A DNA stretch of 64,000 bases from Scleroderma bovista (GCA_037178675.1 JAYMGJ010000105.1:88258-152257), one strand, 5' to 3'; shown: positions 1-12,299, numbered from the stretch's first letter. The notes: generated by a model not told the origin, from the sequence alone. A program made the numbers and translations.

Positions 1-683
1 AGTTGCATGGAGTGCACAGCTGGTTTTTGACATCTTTATCTTCCTACTTACCCTCATGCGGTCACTGCATTTTCGGAAAGGAAAGGGCCGGGGTGTAGTA
101 GACATCATGCTACGAGATGGTGTGTCTTTCGAACTCGGTCTTCCGCTGAAACTTACATACTAATGGATTGTTAGGTTCTCTATACTTTGCGTGTGTTGAG
201 GACTGTTTTGTTTGGGGAAATCAATTTTGCTGAAAAGATACCATTCTTTCAGGATAATGTGTGTGGCTAACGTTGTAAACGTAACTGTATTATTGGTGGG
301 TCATACAGTCGTGTCCCTCCCTATTTTCCTGACGCAACTTGAGTTAGGTGGCAACAGTGAGTTTTCGGCGACGTGATCATGATGGTGTTAAATGTGGGGC
401 TGAACCGTTTCCTTCAGGACTCCCTCAAAGGTATCACTAATAGCGTGATCAACGTGTTCGTCTTCATTCGATTCGAAGTGATGACTGAGAAACAAAGTCA
501 ATCACCATCAGGATTTCGGCAACACTGATTTCAAGGCTAATGTTGAACCTTCGGGATCCAAAGGTAACGAATCCAATGAGATATTCAATTCCATTATCGG
601 GTGCAAGTCTGGTACTCGCCGTGCCACCTGCTCACACGGCGATTGGTGCTAGCACTGGAATAGCGTCAGTGGGAGTGCCATGA
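1..683 (+). CDS. DUF6533-type membrane protein, C-terminal half (5' end outside window)
   Basis: This is the 3' part of a gene for an integral-membrane protein of the DUF6533 family, which is expanded in Agaricomycetes and has no known function. Visible coding blocks are a segment ending near the family's conserved LLRDG block (about 105-122), a block reading AIMCVANVVNVTVLL (about 253-297, after an intron ending in ttcag), and the family's terminal ISRLMLNLRDP block (about 513-545). The frame then stays open to TGA at 681-683. Short introns separate the blocks. The start and N-terminal transmembrane helices lie left of the window. The same blocks recur in the next gene at about 85% nucleotide similarity (my estimate by eye), so this is the upstream member of a tandem pair. 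Expression and integrity of the missing part cannot be judged. Confidence 0.6.
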
Positions 684-870
684 CAGACACTGATAATATC
701 GTTCCAAGTGGATTACCTGTGGCATGTGGGTATACTATCCGCAATACATGGCCCAGCTGAAATATCGGCATAGACTATGGTGTTGTATTCTATTCACATA
801 ATCATTGAATTACACGGAAACTATCGAGGTCATTATCATATCGATCGCGGACAGCAGCCAAAGACATCAC
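1..870. repeat. Direct duplication, copy A (pairs with 2709-3580)
   Basis: Bases 1-870 align collinearly with 2709-3580, including coding exons, introns and about 190 nt of downstream sequence (for example the shared text around the motif cgcggacagcagccaaag near 846 and its near match near 3553). Similarity reaches past the stop codons, so this is a segmental tandem duplication rather than similarity of the proteins alone. The left limit is outside the window. Confidence 0.85.
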
Positions 871-1882
871 GTTCTTTCACGGGCGCAGGCGTGTAGTTGT
901 CAGGATGTTGACGAATCGGAGTTTCACACCCCCGAGTTGGTATTTGCTCGCGAATTCACCAGCCTACTTCGTTCTGGGCATTCAACGAATAGCTCTGACT
1001 AATTGGTCAGGATGTAGCCTATGATCCTCAAGGACCACTTTCGGTAGAATCATGGAGAGGGATGCCGGACCTGTGAGGCTCTAGTGGTAGCAAGTGCATC
1101 TGTGTCGACTTATTGGTCTATCACAAATAGATGTTGGGAAGAGCAGGGTAGATGAAGCACACGTCATACCTCTTCCTCTTTAACCGATGGGATAAATCGC
1201 CGATTCTTGAACTAGCAGTTCCTCCGGTATAAGTGTGTTAGTCCTCTGGCGTGACAACACGGAACGACGCCTCACCGTCACTGGAACGAGGCTCCACTGT
1301 CCACCCCCTGCTCAATGCAGGATAGTCCGAGACATCTTCGCAAATACCATTTAGTCAGGCGAGTCGGTTGGAAAAAAAGACAGGTACTCCGGGATGGGGT
1401 TCTATTATCGAATCCATTTCTCTTGAGCTGCATGTCCCATAACATGCACTGGTGTGTCTATCTTTTCCTAGCAACCGATCCCTAGCCGGAGTCTGGACTC
1501 CATTTCTAGGTGAAGACAAAAACGAAGCGCGCACAATAGTACGTGCTGGGAAATAGCACTGGCGAGATGGCATTGTTACCCGCCGCCCGCAGTGGATGTA
1601 CAGCGATGCATCAACCTAAATGGTTGGTTCAATGGCATAGCCATCATTCGATGTCTCAAGCGCTCTTCTGAATTCCTCTTGGATGAGTCAGACTCCTTGA
1701 CAGGACCACTCAAACATTTTCCATGTTTTCTCAGTTGTGGGTGCTTCTCGTATTTCACAGATATCCAACACTAATGTTAGACCCTGAATCCCAGAGACAT
1801 TTATGCTTCATTTGCTACTGTGGCTCTCAGTGAGGCTCTTGCACCCGTTGTTATTGCGCCCATAGCTACTAGACGCTGAGAC

Positions 1883-3389
1883 TTGTGTGCAGCTCTGATA
1901 TTATATGACTACGCACTCACGATCGCACGAGAAATCGAGCTATTCTGGCAAAGACCCAAAAATTCATGGGGGTTTGCTCTCTTTGTCGCCAATCGATATA
2001 CCAACATATTGGGCCATACTCCCTTCCTGCTGTATTCGTTCTGGACGCCAGAAGCTTCATCGGACTATAATGTGAGTCACTTCTCTTGTCGACTCATGAT
2101 CCATCCCGTATTCTGACATGCAACTGCCTTTTTTTTTTATGAAACTAGCGGTGAGACTCTGATCCTAGTTCAATTCCCTGTTGGTTACATAGCAATATAT
2201 CAGGTGTAACTCCCTACGCCTTTGTGAAGAAGTTGCGGTTGCGGTGATCCAGATCATTGGAACGGGTGCGTAGTTTATCGTTCCATCCCATGTTCATTGT
2301 TGTAACGAACCAAAGTCATCATGGGGTTACGTGTCCGCGCTCTTTATCAAAATGACCGTTCAATTTTGATCTTGATTGTGACGTTTTGGATTGGTACAGC
2401 AGCTGTTGGCTGTGTACGTGTGCTCCCTCAATTCATGATCGCCTGCCGACAACTGATATAATGACAAAAAGTGGGCGGTGCTTTCCCGCAATTCCATTAC
2501 TTCAGAATCGATGGGTTTTAATCCATTGCCTGGCAATGTCAGCTGTCCCTCCAGTTCGATTGTGACACATAAGCAGTGAGCCTTCTCCGTCTTTCGTGCA
2601 TCGTTGAAGGTTGATATCCTACAGGGGCGTATGTAGGTTACACCAATCAGACATCAGAAACAAAGTTACTGACATTTCCGTTTTTATGCACACCGTTCAT
2701 ATAGACCTGGCAGTTGCATGGAGTGCACAACTTTCTTTTGACATTTTTATTTTCCTACTTACCCTCGTGCGGTCCCTGCGCATTCGGAACGAAAGGAGCC
2801 GGGGTACAATAGATATCCTGCTTCGAGATGGTGTGTCTTTCTAACTTGGCCTTTCATTGAAACTTATGCTGACGGACTGTTAGGTTCTCTATACTTTGCG
2901 TGCGTAGAGGGCTGCTTTATTTGGGAAAATCAATGTTGTTGAAGAGACGCCATCCTTTCAGGATAATGTGTGCAGTCAATCTTGTGAACATAATTGTGTT
3001 ATTGGTGAGTCGTACGGTCATATCCCTCCCTATTTTCTTGAAACAACTTGGGTTAGGTGGCAACAGTGAGTTTTTGGTGACATCGTGGCATTGAATGTGA
3101 GGCTGAACCGTTTCTTCCAGAACTCTCTCAAAGGTGTTACTACTGGCTTGAGCATTGTGTTAGTCCCTGTTCGTTTTAAAATGATGACTGAGAATCAAAA
3201 TCACTCACCGTCAGGATTTCGGCAACGCTGATTTCAAGGCTGATGTTGAACCTTCGTGATCCAAAGGTAACAAATCCAACGGGATATTCAGTGGATCCAT
3301 GGTCGCATGCTAGTATGGTATTTGCCATGCCACCTGCTCGCTCGGCGATTGGTGCTAGCAGTGGAATAGCGCCAGTGGGAATGCCATGA
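1883..3389 (+). CDS. DUF6533-domain membrane protein, tandem copy 2
   Basis: A spliced gene of the DUF6533 family. The DUF6533 block itself is read from about 1883 to 2070 (AALILYDYALTIAREIELFW, then an NRY motif typical of the family) and ends at a gtgagt donor. Later exons encode MGLRVRALY (about 2320-2346; the family usually has LRVYALY), the LLRDG block near 2815, AIMCAVNLVNIIVLL (about 2962-3004) and ISRLMLNLRDP (about 3216-3262). The stop is TGA 3387-3389. Several transmembrane segments are expected, so the product probably sits in a cellular membrane. The true start lies upstream of 1883 and is not resolved; 1883 is only the first Met of the readable exon. Exon phases between 2150 and 2620 were not all closed, so a pseudogene is possible. 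Confidence 0.55.
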
Positions 3390-3580
3390 CAGACACTGAT
3401 ATTCGTTGCAAGTGTGAGGCATGATTACCTGTAGCATGTGAGTATGCTATCCGCAATACATGGCCTAGCTGAAATATCGGGATAGACTTGTGGTGTGTTA
3501 TATTCTATACACATAATTACACAGAAATTATCGAGGTCTCCATCGTATCGATCGCGGGCAGCAGCCAAAGATATCGGTCG
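2709..3580. repeat. Direct duplication, copy B (pairs with 1-870)
   Basis: Second copy of the tandem duplication that carries the DUF6533 C-terminal half. It ends near the shared downstream block at about 3458-3575, after which the two copies diverge. Confidence 0.85.
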
Positions 3581-3680
3581 ACAGCATGTATCTATGTTCT
3601 TCTTCCTGATGCTGTTATCGTCTTCCTAGTAACGTCAGACGAGGCTCGAATTGGGGGGATTTGTCTTTGGTGATGTCTCA

Positions 3681-4888
3681 CGTGGACAGCCAGATGGCAG
3701 CTTCATTTAAAGTTGGGTACCATCATTGCGGGCGGCCCTTCTACGCTCGTTTCCCTCGATGCTCAAGATGGAGAGTCCTTTCGAAAGGTTGACCCAGAAC
3801 TGCATTCGGCCTTCCGTCACCCCTCAGGCAATTGGCTACTCCAACCAGGCTCGTCATGATGCATGAAAAGATAAAAAGCTGTTCCACTCCGCCCTCCACC
3901 CCAGGTTCTGCCTGTAGATAAACTCTTGCTTGTCCACCCATGTCGCTACCTTGCGCAACATTCGACTAGGTTCCTGGCACCGTTACCACCATAATGGAGA
4001 AGAAACGACTGTTTCTTTTGAATGAATCTTTGATTTGCCCGAGGAAGACTTGCTACATGCATACATCCCATGAGGCTCTTTCGGCCTGGAAACCTCTCAA
4101 GGTAAGCTTGCAGCCCTTACAACGCCATTGATACTCTAGCGCTGTAAATGCCACATGAGATCAAACCGAAGCTTTTTGTGCAAGGTTCATCTTCATCTCA
4201 CATTCTGCCGGATGGAAGAGCCAGACTGGATAAGCTTTACTTTCATCTAGTATGATCAAGTGCCTCAGCTTCCATGTCCGAGCTGATTTCTTCCAGGATC
4301 GCTTTATAGCGTTACCGGCACCAGGGGACGGTCTGAAGTGTCGTTTGTCTCCACTCCAGAGCTTCAATGATCGTATGGAGTACTGGCACATACTACCATT
4401 GATGTACCATGCCTCTAATCCAACTAATTGGAACACTGGCTGGTGGATGAATACGTTGGTGAATGTGTCACTCGCGATTTTACCTCTGCTACAGCCACTA
4501 CCTTGTAGGGTTTACTGTGAGCACCGCCAGCATTCTGCCATAAAATGTGGGTGTCCATGTTCCGAATCTCCGCCAAGCGTACGTACATCTTTCCCGACCA
4601 ACTGGCTTCCAATGTCTGCTTTCGCCTCGTTGAGTTCTTACAATCTTATCCACGGTGCAGCGGTATGGGGATCTGCATTCCATCGACCACACCCAGTTTC
4701 CGACCACATACCATGCGATGAATAATCCCTCGCCGTCAAGCTCATCAACGTCGATATGTATCTAAGTAGACATGTAAGTAGTTCATTCCGTTTATCTATA
4801 CAAACGAGTATGGAGGTAGCATGGTAGTCTATACATACATGTGCAAGACCGACAAGTATAGCAAGAATCAAGAAAACGAGTCACAGAA
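3681..4888. other. Intergenic stretch without a recognised gene
   Basis: Only short overlapping open frames occur here, the longest being 157 codons at 4252-4725 (+) with an antisense frame of 91 codons over the same bases. None shows a family motif or a coherent exon structure, and they mask each other, so I call no gene. The right end contains the 3' flank of the minus-strand F-box-like gene. Confidence 0.5.
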
Positions 4889-6501
4889 TCAATAAGGAAA
4901 CAAGAACGGCGGCTCCTGCTCAGCCTCCGCCGACATTCGTCTACACTCCTCCAAGAGTTCTCTCAGCTCCGACAAATTACTCACCCGTCTACGTGTCGGC
5001 ACCTCTTCCTCCTCCTCCGTGTAGTATCCATCCTCTTCTTCTTCTTCTCCCTCATCATACCCCTCTTCCCCCACCGGATCCTGCGGCAAATTTCCCAACA
5101 ATCCACCTGAACAATCCTCCAGCCTCACACCCTCACTCTCACACGCATCCCACCACCTCTCCCACCTCATAAAACACTCCCCCTCGTTCGGCCCATTCGC
5201 GTCGTTGAGATACTGCAGCAGCAGAGGGCTCAGCAGACGCACCCGCTCGAGCTTGGGAAAACTGCTCCGCGAGAGCGCACGGAAGTTGATATCGTTGTTG
5301 CGCTGCACGAGGTGTGTGCTTAGTGGGTCTGTGGAGATGTACGCTGCGAGGCCGACACCGAAGGCGTGCATACATCCGTGCAGGCCGATGTGTTGGATGT
5401 AGTTGTGGGGTCTGTTCGTGAGCGATACGGGTGCGGCGGCGTCGTGTTCTGCGTTCGCATTCGGGTTGTCGGTGTCTTGGGTGTCTGTGGTGGCGGGAGG
5501 GAGTACTTTCCAGTCGAGGTTGAAGCAGAAAGTTGTGAGGAGGGGACAGAGGTCGAGGATCGTGCGTACATCTAGTGCAGGCACGCAGTTCAGGTCGAGG
5601 AAGAGAAGTGTATCGCCGTGCTGTGCGAGGAACCCGATCACATCTGGTAGATCGTGTCTGTTGGGCCCGAAATCGAATGAGAAGCTTCGGAGCATGGGCA
5701 GTGTCCATCCAGATGCCTGTTCCATAAAGTCTTGGCAGAAGCCCTTGAGGAAGAGTTGTTGGAGGTTAGGCAATGACAATTTGACGGATTCTGCGGATCC
5801 CAGGGTGATCGTGTCTGACTCCTTGACGGCTTCGTCGAACATGAGATGGACAGAAACGAGGTTGGTGAGGGATTCAAGCGCCCAGATGACTTTGGAGACG
5901 AGCTCGGACGGGACGTGCCAGTGTGCAGTGCGGAGATTGTGGCAACACGATGCAAGGGTATCAGCGACAGCGCCAAACGCCGTCGACATCGGCCAGTCAA
6001 CGATGAATATCTCGAGGTTGGGTGTCTGTGATAGGATAGCCAATAATGGCTCCTCGAAGTCGTCCATACTCCCGCCACGTCCGCTGAGGAAGTGTGTGAT
6101 GTGCATGCGGCGCACCCACCAGCCGAGTGATGTATCTCTGTCGAGGATGGTGCGGAGGTCGCGCAGTTTGGTTGGGTTGTCAAAGAAGAGACAGCGGACG
6201 AGGAATTCTGTCCCGAGCTGTCTCCACTGTTTGCAGGTTCTGATGATGGCCTAGATCGCAGTTGGCTATGTGGTTCATGAGAGCGATAGGATAGGATACT
6301 TGCCTTCTTCGTGGCATAGCTTCGCCTTTGTATGATGTTGGCGGTATCTTGAGGCGTTCTGACTTTCCACTCTCCGAAGACGGCGCGAGACCAAGTTGAT
6401 TGTGCCATGCTAGTTGGCAGACCTGGGTAGAAGATGACATCTTCGTCTGCTGCGAGGTCAAAGATGTACGACCAGAGCTCGGGGGGGAGTCTGTCTGCCA
6501 T
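4889..6501 (-). CDS. F-box/LRR-like protein
   Basis: A 519-aa protein from two exons: 6304-6501 (66 codons from ATG 6501) and 4889-6250. The N-terminus MADRLPPELWSYIFDLA is an F-box-like motif, which in this family recruits targets to an SCF ubiquitin ligase through Skp1. Exon 2 opens with RTCKQWRQLGTEFLV, the usual fungal sequence after the F-box. The middle is leucine-rich with irregular LRR-like spacing, and the C-terminus is strongly acidic (runs of Glu near 5020-5060). The intron (6251-6303, 53 nt) closes in phase only with a GC donor (aag|gcaagt) and the ctag acceptor. A 283-codon antisense frame at 5403-6254 is a shadow. Substrate unknown. Confidence 0.85.
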
Positions 6502-6880
6502 CTTCTTGGATAGGATTCGTTTCGCGAGTGTCCGCTGAAGGTCCAGGTTTGCTGATTTGAGTTGGATTTGGCGATTGATTGAAGAAAAGACACGCGTCGG
6601 GTCATGTGATCGTTCATTCCCAAGGTCATCGCTTTGTCGTAGTAGCGTAGTTGGCGTAATACATTAGTTCATTTCAAGCCCCTGTCTTTCTGTTAGGATA
6701 GCTGGAGAACTTGAGACATAAATTAGCAGAAACAGTACTTGTATTTGTAGTGGTCCAATGCAAGAAGACGCTCCCCGCATTTGGCATACACTTTGCGCCC
6801 GGATGTGATACAAAATCCCCACAGTTCAACTTCCCCACACTTGAATCTCCACATCTTTCTCTCTTTCTACTATCCACTCA
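6502..6880. promoter_or_regulatory. Shared upstream region of a divergent gene pair
   Basis: These 379 nt separate the start of the minus-strand F-box-like gene from the plus-strand Cys-rich gene, so both promoters must lie here. A pyrimidine-rich tract (about 6846-6875, ctttctctctttc-like) immediately precedes ATG 6881, a common feature of fungal transcription starts. No consensus TATA box stands out. Confidence 0.4.
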
Positions 6881-7427
6881 ATGTCAGCCGAAGTCCAGAC
6901 TGTCGACATCAACGATGCGATCTTCTGCTCGGCTCATCTGAAGGAAGTGGTATGTGCGTTCTATCACCAGTTGATGATGTGCGCTTATCAGTACCCCCGC
7001 ATTCCGCCATATCGACTGGTTCCCTATCCTTACTTCGTCTGATTCAATTCGCAGTGCGCTGACTGCAACTACGACGGGCGCGAGGAGAACGACGGATTTT
7101 ATGGAGTGAGTTCCTCCAAGTCCTCGTTGCGACAAGAGGATTCACATGCTTTTCAGTTCAGCCACACCGACCGCGATGCTATTTCGCCACCTGCTATGAC
7201 TCAAAATAAGGATAGCGAATACCAATGTAAGAAGCATGGGATGACAAGTCAGTCCTATTTGTTTCATTTCCGCTGTCATCCACCCCCACGTAAAGTACGG
7301 GGGTGCCGGGAATAAACGTTGCTGACGAAGATCCTTGTTGTACGACATAGCTTGCACCCAGTGTTTCGGATGGAAGAAACAGATCACAAGGGCAAGAGCT
7401 GCTGCGAAGAAAGCGGGGAAGAAATGA
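6881..7427 (+). CDS. Small Cys-rich, possibly zinc-binding protein (95 aa)
   Basis: A four-exon gene: 6881-6949, 7055-7105, 7157-7247 and 7351-7427, with introns of 105, 51 and 103 nt. All donors are GT, all acceptors AG, and phases (0, 0, 1) close exactly to TGA 7425-7427. The product has the cysteine/histidine pattern FCSAHLKEV-CADC near residues 15-27 and YQCKKHG then CTQC near residues 63-75, followed by a lysine/arginine/alanine-rich tail (RARAAAKKAGKK). The spacing of two CxxC-like pairs suggests a zinc-binding fold, but I do not recognise the family. No signal peptide or membrane segment is seen. The basic tail would suit nucleic-acid or nuclear localisation; that is inference. Confidence 0.7.
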
Positions 7428-7924
7428 TCTGTCGATCCACAGCGGAAATGTAATTGTATACTTATGTGATTGGTATCTTGAGAACAGTCGTTTATGTAGA
7501 CGATCATTCCTCTGTATCTGTATTTTGGGGTGAAGGGGAGTTTTCTTCGGGTCATCGATGAACACGCAACTTCATGGCAAGCTGCATTGAGATGTGTCTA
7601 CTAGGTGCGCATGGAAGATTGGGACAAGTGCCTTCGAGATCAACGATTGGTCCCATGCAACGGGTTCGAGGGTATCGAATAGCACCACTACTACATACGC
7701 ATCTCGATATACCGTTCAAGTTATCTCGCCCTGGCTCGCATGCGTCGACGACCTAGCGGCTCGGACATCGCTGCGAGTCGGCTTCTTTTGAGACCAAATA
7801 GTAGCGGAGATCAACTCGGATGCAAATGCGACAACACGAAGGCGCTGCAACTGCTGACTCGACTACATAAAATACCCTCTCGTTGATCAAACGTACGTCG
7901 TCTCATTACGTCGAGATCGATACA
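7428..7924. other. Intergenic stretch, no gene seen
   Basis: Short open frames on both strands (up to 137 codons antisense, overlapping the preceding gene) show no motif. The region holds the 3' flank of the Cys-rich gene and the promoter of the glutamine-synthetase-like gene. Confidence 0.4.
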
Positions 7925-9731
7925 ATGCTCGTACGTGGTAAAAATTCCATACTTACTCGGATCTTTCTCATTGACCATCGATTAAATATCTGCCGTTCAA
8001 ATAGTACGATCCCCCACAACAACAACCTGCGCAGCCCAACGGCTTGACTACCGTCACTGCTTTCACCCCCACCTCTGTATCATCAGTCATGCCTACCATC
8101 GAGTTCGGTGTCAAATACACCCCTTCGACTGTCTCCGCAGGTACTCTCTCCCTTCCATTCGAGGACCTAGGCATCAAATCCATCCGCGTTCAATGGGTCG
8201 ACTTCTCCGGCCACATACACGGCCGCATCCTGACCGTCTCCCACTTCTACAAGCTCCTCCAATCTTCCCGCCCGGGTATAAACATCACAAAAGCCGCATT
8301 TGGCCTCGTTTTTCTGAACATGGCAGAGGGATTCTTTCCGGCGGGGGAGTATTTACTCGCCATAGACCGCGCGAGCCTTAGGCTATGTGGCTATGCACCT
8401 GGGAATGCGTCTGTGTTTGGGTTTTTCGAGGAGAAGCAGGCCATCGGCGGACGGCTGGATGTGCCCCTGTGTCCGAGGACGAACTTGAGGAGGATCCTAA
8501 AGTGCGTTCCATAAGTCACCGTGTTATGTTTGCTAATGACGCGATACGAATAGATATGCGGAAGAGGAACTCAACATACAGTTCCTCGTTGGCTTCGAGA
8601 CAGAGTTTATACTCCTTAAGTCGACTAATCCGATCGAGGTCGTGAACAATTACAGTTGGTCCAGAATGGCGGCGTTCAAAACAGGGACACCGGAGGCCAA
8701 GGTACTCGAGGAGATTGCAGACGCGCTTGCAAAGTCCGGGATCGAGCTTCAAATGTCTCATTCTGAAGGGGCTCCTGGGCAGGTTGGTAGTCTTGTATTT
8801 GAATTGCAGAAGGTTCTTACTCTTTCTGGCTCGTGTACATAGTACGAAGTCGTCACGGGCCCCCTTTCTCCACTTGAAGCGGCCGATGCACTTGTGCACA
8901 CGCGCGAGACGGTCTACAACATTGCAAGCAAGCACGGCTTGCACGCGACGCTCGCACCCAGACTGCACTTAGACAGCTGTACGTCCCTCCTTCTCTTTCT
9001 CAGTGACCATACGCATACCCCACGAATGCAGGCGGCAGCGGTGCACACGCCCACATCTCCGTACACCCCACCACAGGCACCTCCCCACCCTCCCAAACCC
9101 ATCCGTCCCTCCTCACAACACTCGAATATCACTTCCTCGCAGGACTCATGGCGCATCTTCCCTCCGTCATCGCATTCACGCTCCCCCTTCCCCAGTCGTA
9201 CGCGCGCATGCTGGACGGAATCTGGGCTGGCGGCACATGGGCATGCTGGGGACTAGACCACCGCGAGGTCCCCGTGCGCATCGTCAACCCCAGTTCACCG
9301 CACACGCGCAACTTGGAGGTGAAATTGGTCGATGGGACGGCGAGTCCATATCTTGCGCTTGTGGGTCTGTTGAGTGCTGGTATCATCGGGATCAGGGATA
9401 GACTTGCGTTGGAGGTGGAATGTTGTGAGGAGCGGGCGGCGGCTGAGCTGAGTCCAGAAGAGCGGGCTGCGAAGGGGATTACGAAGCGCTTTCCGTTGAA
9501 CGTGGAGAGTGCGAGGCAGTATTTGTTGGAGGATCGGAAGATTGCGGATGTTATTGGGGAGGACGTGGTGAAGAAGTTTGTTGCGGTGAATAGGGTGAGT
9601 CAATCTGGAGCTGTCCTTGATCGTGCGGTGTGCTAAGCCGTAATTGACATTTGTAGACGCTGGGGAGAGTTATGCAGCCGGAGGGTGAGGATGAGGCTGT
9701 GACTGTTGCTCGGCTCGTAGAAACATATTGA
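7925..9731 (+). CDS. Glutamine synthetase-fold protein (FluG C-terminal / GS type I-like)
   Basis: Six exons (7925-7930, 8005-8501, 8554-8782, 8843-8978, 9032-9594, 9657-9731) give a 501-aa protein with all phases closing. The beta-grasp N-domain is seen in VQWVDFSGHIHGRILTV. The catalytic domain has GFETEF (ligand Glu), HSEGAPGQYEVVTGP, GSGAHAHISV and the WGLDHREVPVRI block that in glutamine synthetases carries the ATP/glutamate-binding Arg. It resembles GS type I and the C-terminal half of FluG rather than eukaryotic GSII, so the substrate may be another amine (gamma-glutamylation) rather than ammonia; that is inference. I favour ATG 7925, which makes a two-codon first exon ending in c|gtacgt, because the frame is open from the acceptor at 8004. 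ATG 8089 is a fallback start. Confidence 0.85.
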
Positions 9732-12299
9732 TCTTTGAGCCCTCGGTTGTTTTGTACTGCTACGGGATAGACGTTATGGGGGATTGAGTGTGGTGATATG
9801 GTGAATTGCCCAGACTCCAACCCACCTGCATCCTTTCACACTGTCGTATCCGACAATCTCCCTCGACCCAGGGCGACGCCTGCGGTATTCCTAGGATGGT
9901 AGCCACGGAGCCTCGTTGGAAATGGGATAAATTCGCCTTGGCTTCCGTGCCGGTGAGTCCGTACCGTTACTGAATTGGCATGACTATTGGATAGATAAAG
10001 GTTTGATACTAGCATTGCTGGCCAGATTTCAATCCACGTATTGTCCCTGTAAGTATCCTTATCGCCATCATATCAGCCGCCTCAGTTCGCCAGGTTTCCC
10101 TGTCACTTATCTACCTTCTCAACGCACGTAAGGGAAAGACGCACCCTAACCTGTGTAACCAATAACTCGTACGGTTATCATTGTACTCCAATGATAATCA
10201 TGCGAGTCATCACGATTTACGATAGCCATCAGACGCCCTTGTCTTGATGATACCACCCGGGCCACATCGTAAAGACCCGACGACCCTTTGCCCCAGTGGC
10301 GGATATGGAACTGCCACCCCACCAGACTTCAGCATATGCAGAAAAAAACACTCTTGTACATGCAAAACGTTAGACTCGGTTCGACGCACGTACCAGTACG
10401 TGACGTTGAGGAGTGTGCCACTAGTACATATCCGAGGGCACGGTGCATGGGCTTCCCTCTCTCCTGAAGTGGTTGCTGTGCGAACTGCTGGTGCATAGGT
10501 CCCAATGTTTGCGAGTGAGATGATCACAAACTTTCTTGTTACCGGCTCAGAGGCGATTTCTGGGCTCGAAAATGACCGGGGGTCCTCATGCGATCCCGAA
10601 CTTAGGTCCCGCAGCGCTTGGGCCGGAGGAGCCTTCCACCTGCTCGTTGTCGAAAAAGCCGATGACCTATGTAACTCAGTAACCGTATGATAGAGCGCTG
10701 TGTAAACAGAAAGAATTATACCGCTACAAGCAAACACTAAGACGCGGTGCCATAAGGCCGTATGTGAAATACTTACAAATAATGCACGGTGCCTGACCCT
10801 GTCTTTGCTGGTATCGCTGCCGCGGGGAATTCCAACAGGCATGTCCATTGTCCAGACGCCTAGTCAATTTTCAGCAAATACAAACCTTCAAGCCAGAGCT
10901 GGTATACTTGTTTTGGGGTCAACAAGGCTCTACGGGGTGCTCAATGGTGGAATCAGTCTGATGTTTTGGCAGGGTGGGAGACCGCCTGCCACTGCTGCAC
11001 TTTTTCTATCGAGGCAGTTCCCGCACACCTGTCCACTCCCTGCGATGCGTACTACACGCTTCATGTCGTATGTGTCTTGGATTCGGACATGGGTCAAGAA
11101 GTCACCGAGAGTTGGTCTCCGCCCTAGACTGGACATCAGGAATGGTGATACGTGCCTAATGCGAGTGGACATATTGATGTAGGACAGAGAAAATGGACAA
11201 GGGGGCTGTGTGAGAAGGCAGGCACACCGCATACTTGGTAGGGAAGGGGGGGAAATACATAACACACATTGGTAACAAAGGCGATATGCTTGCGTGCGTT
11301 GGAATCACCAGTTCATCTATCATGTTGTGAATCAGTAAACGGGATTATCGGCATCGAACACAGACCTCGGTAACGTCACAGCATGGACAATGGCATTCGT
11401 ATATCTGGATTGAGGCTTACAGGTAGTAGAACAGTGAGTAGAAGCAGGCTTTAGATGATTTCGGATGCGACGCCAGCAGTGTCCATGTGGGGGAATACTC
11501 GTCGTGGACAGTCAGTTTAGTAGTAGGAACCACAGTAAGTGCCAGCCTGCTCATCTACATAGTTGGCGTCTCCGAACTGATCCGCGGCGCCGAAGCTTTC
11601 TCGAACTCTTGGTGCCGGCAAGTTCGAAATAATCTCCCCTAGACAGACCCAACGAGAAGGCGGATATAGTCGTTCCTTCAAACCTAGGAGTAGGCACTTC
11701 AGGAACTTTCACTGATCATGGATTCAATTTCGATGTATGGGCCTGAACCTAATCTCAAACATGCGAACTTAAATGTACGTATAGTCGCTAATCGATATCG
11801 TTGATCGAGTGGCTTTCTTTGCGTAGTGGCTCAGTGATCAGGTGGCTCAGGGCACGATGACACTTGAATGCACATTTCGATTACTGCAGCTTCGAGTCAT
11901 GGGGGATAACGTTGACGAGCGCTCTCTAGTTCTCGTGTTACTGGAGTGTGCAAGACGTATTCGATCACACCCCAACGGAGACTCTCCCATCCTCCTTTGA
12001 CGGTTCAGCAACCATGCGGAGTCCAGCTTGCGGATAGGCTCGGAATTCAGATGAGTTCCGACAGGAACTCGTCGAGAGTCTTTACTGCTCCTTGCGTAGT
12101 ATGTCATTATATTTCTTTCACTCTTCCTAACCACAGAACACATGTTCTTGAGCCCCCCTCCCTCCTGTTCAAGCAGGGATCTGACTTCCCCTGATAAGCA
12201 TTATTGGACCTTGTCTCATTCCATCTTACGGTACCTATTGGTCTTGTACAGGATACTTCCAGTTACTACAAAGCTGTTCGAGCTCACAGTGAGGATCAC
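9732..12299. other. Gene-poor stretch with scattered relics
   Basis: No frame with a recognisable domain occurs here. A 212-codon minus-strand frame (10210-10848) lacks family motifs. Bases about 10870-10990 resemble 16738-16880 downstream of the MATE gene (shared motifs aaacctt...agctgg and cagtctgatgt/cagtctaatgt), which suggests a decayed dispersed duplicate. Near 11950-12200 are segments that could be the 5' part of the MATE relic that is clearer further right. Confidence 0.4.

Noticed and set aside
5403..6254. 283-codon plus-strand frame
   Set aside because: It is antisense to the F-box/LRR-like gene, whose splice structure and F-box motif are convincing; the frame has no motif of its own.
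8044..8046. TTG as the start of the glutamine-synthetase-like gene
   Set aside because: A nuclear fungal gene should start at ATG; the TTG codon is internal to the exon beginning at 8005.
10210..10848. 212-codon minus-strand frame, and a plus-strand stretch near 10260 that resembles the start of LINE ORF1 (HRKDP-like text)
   Set aside because: No domain is visible and the resemblance covers fewer than 30 nt with mismatches, too weak for a LINE relic.
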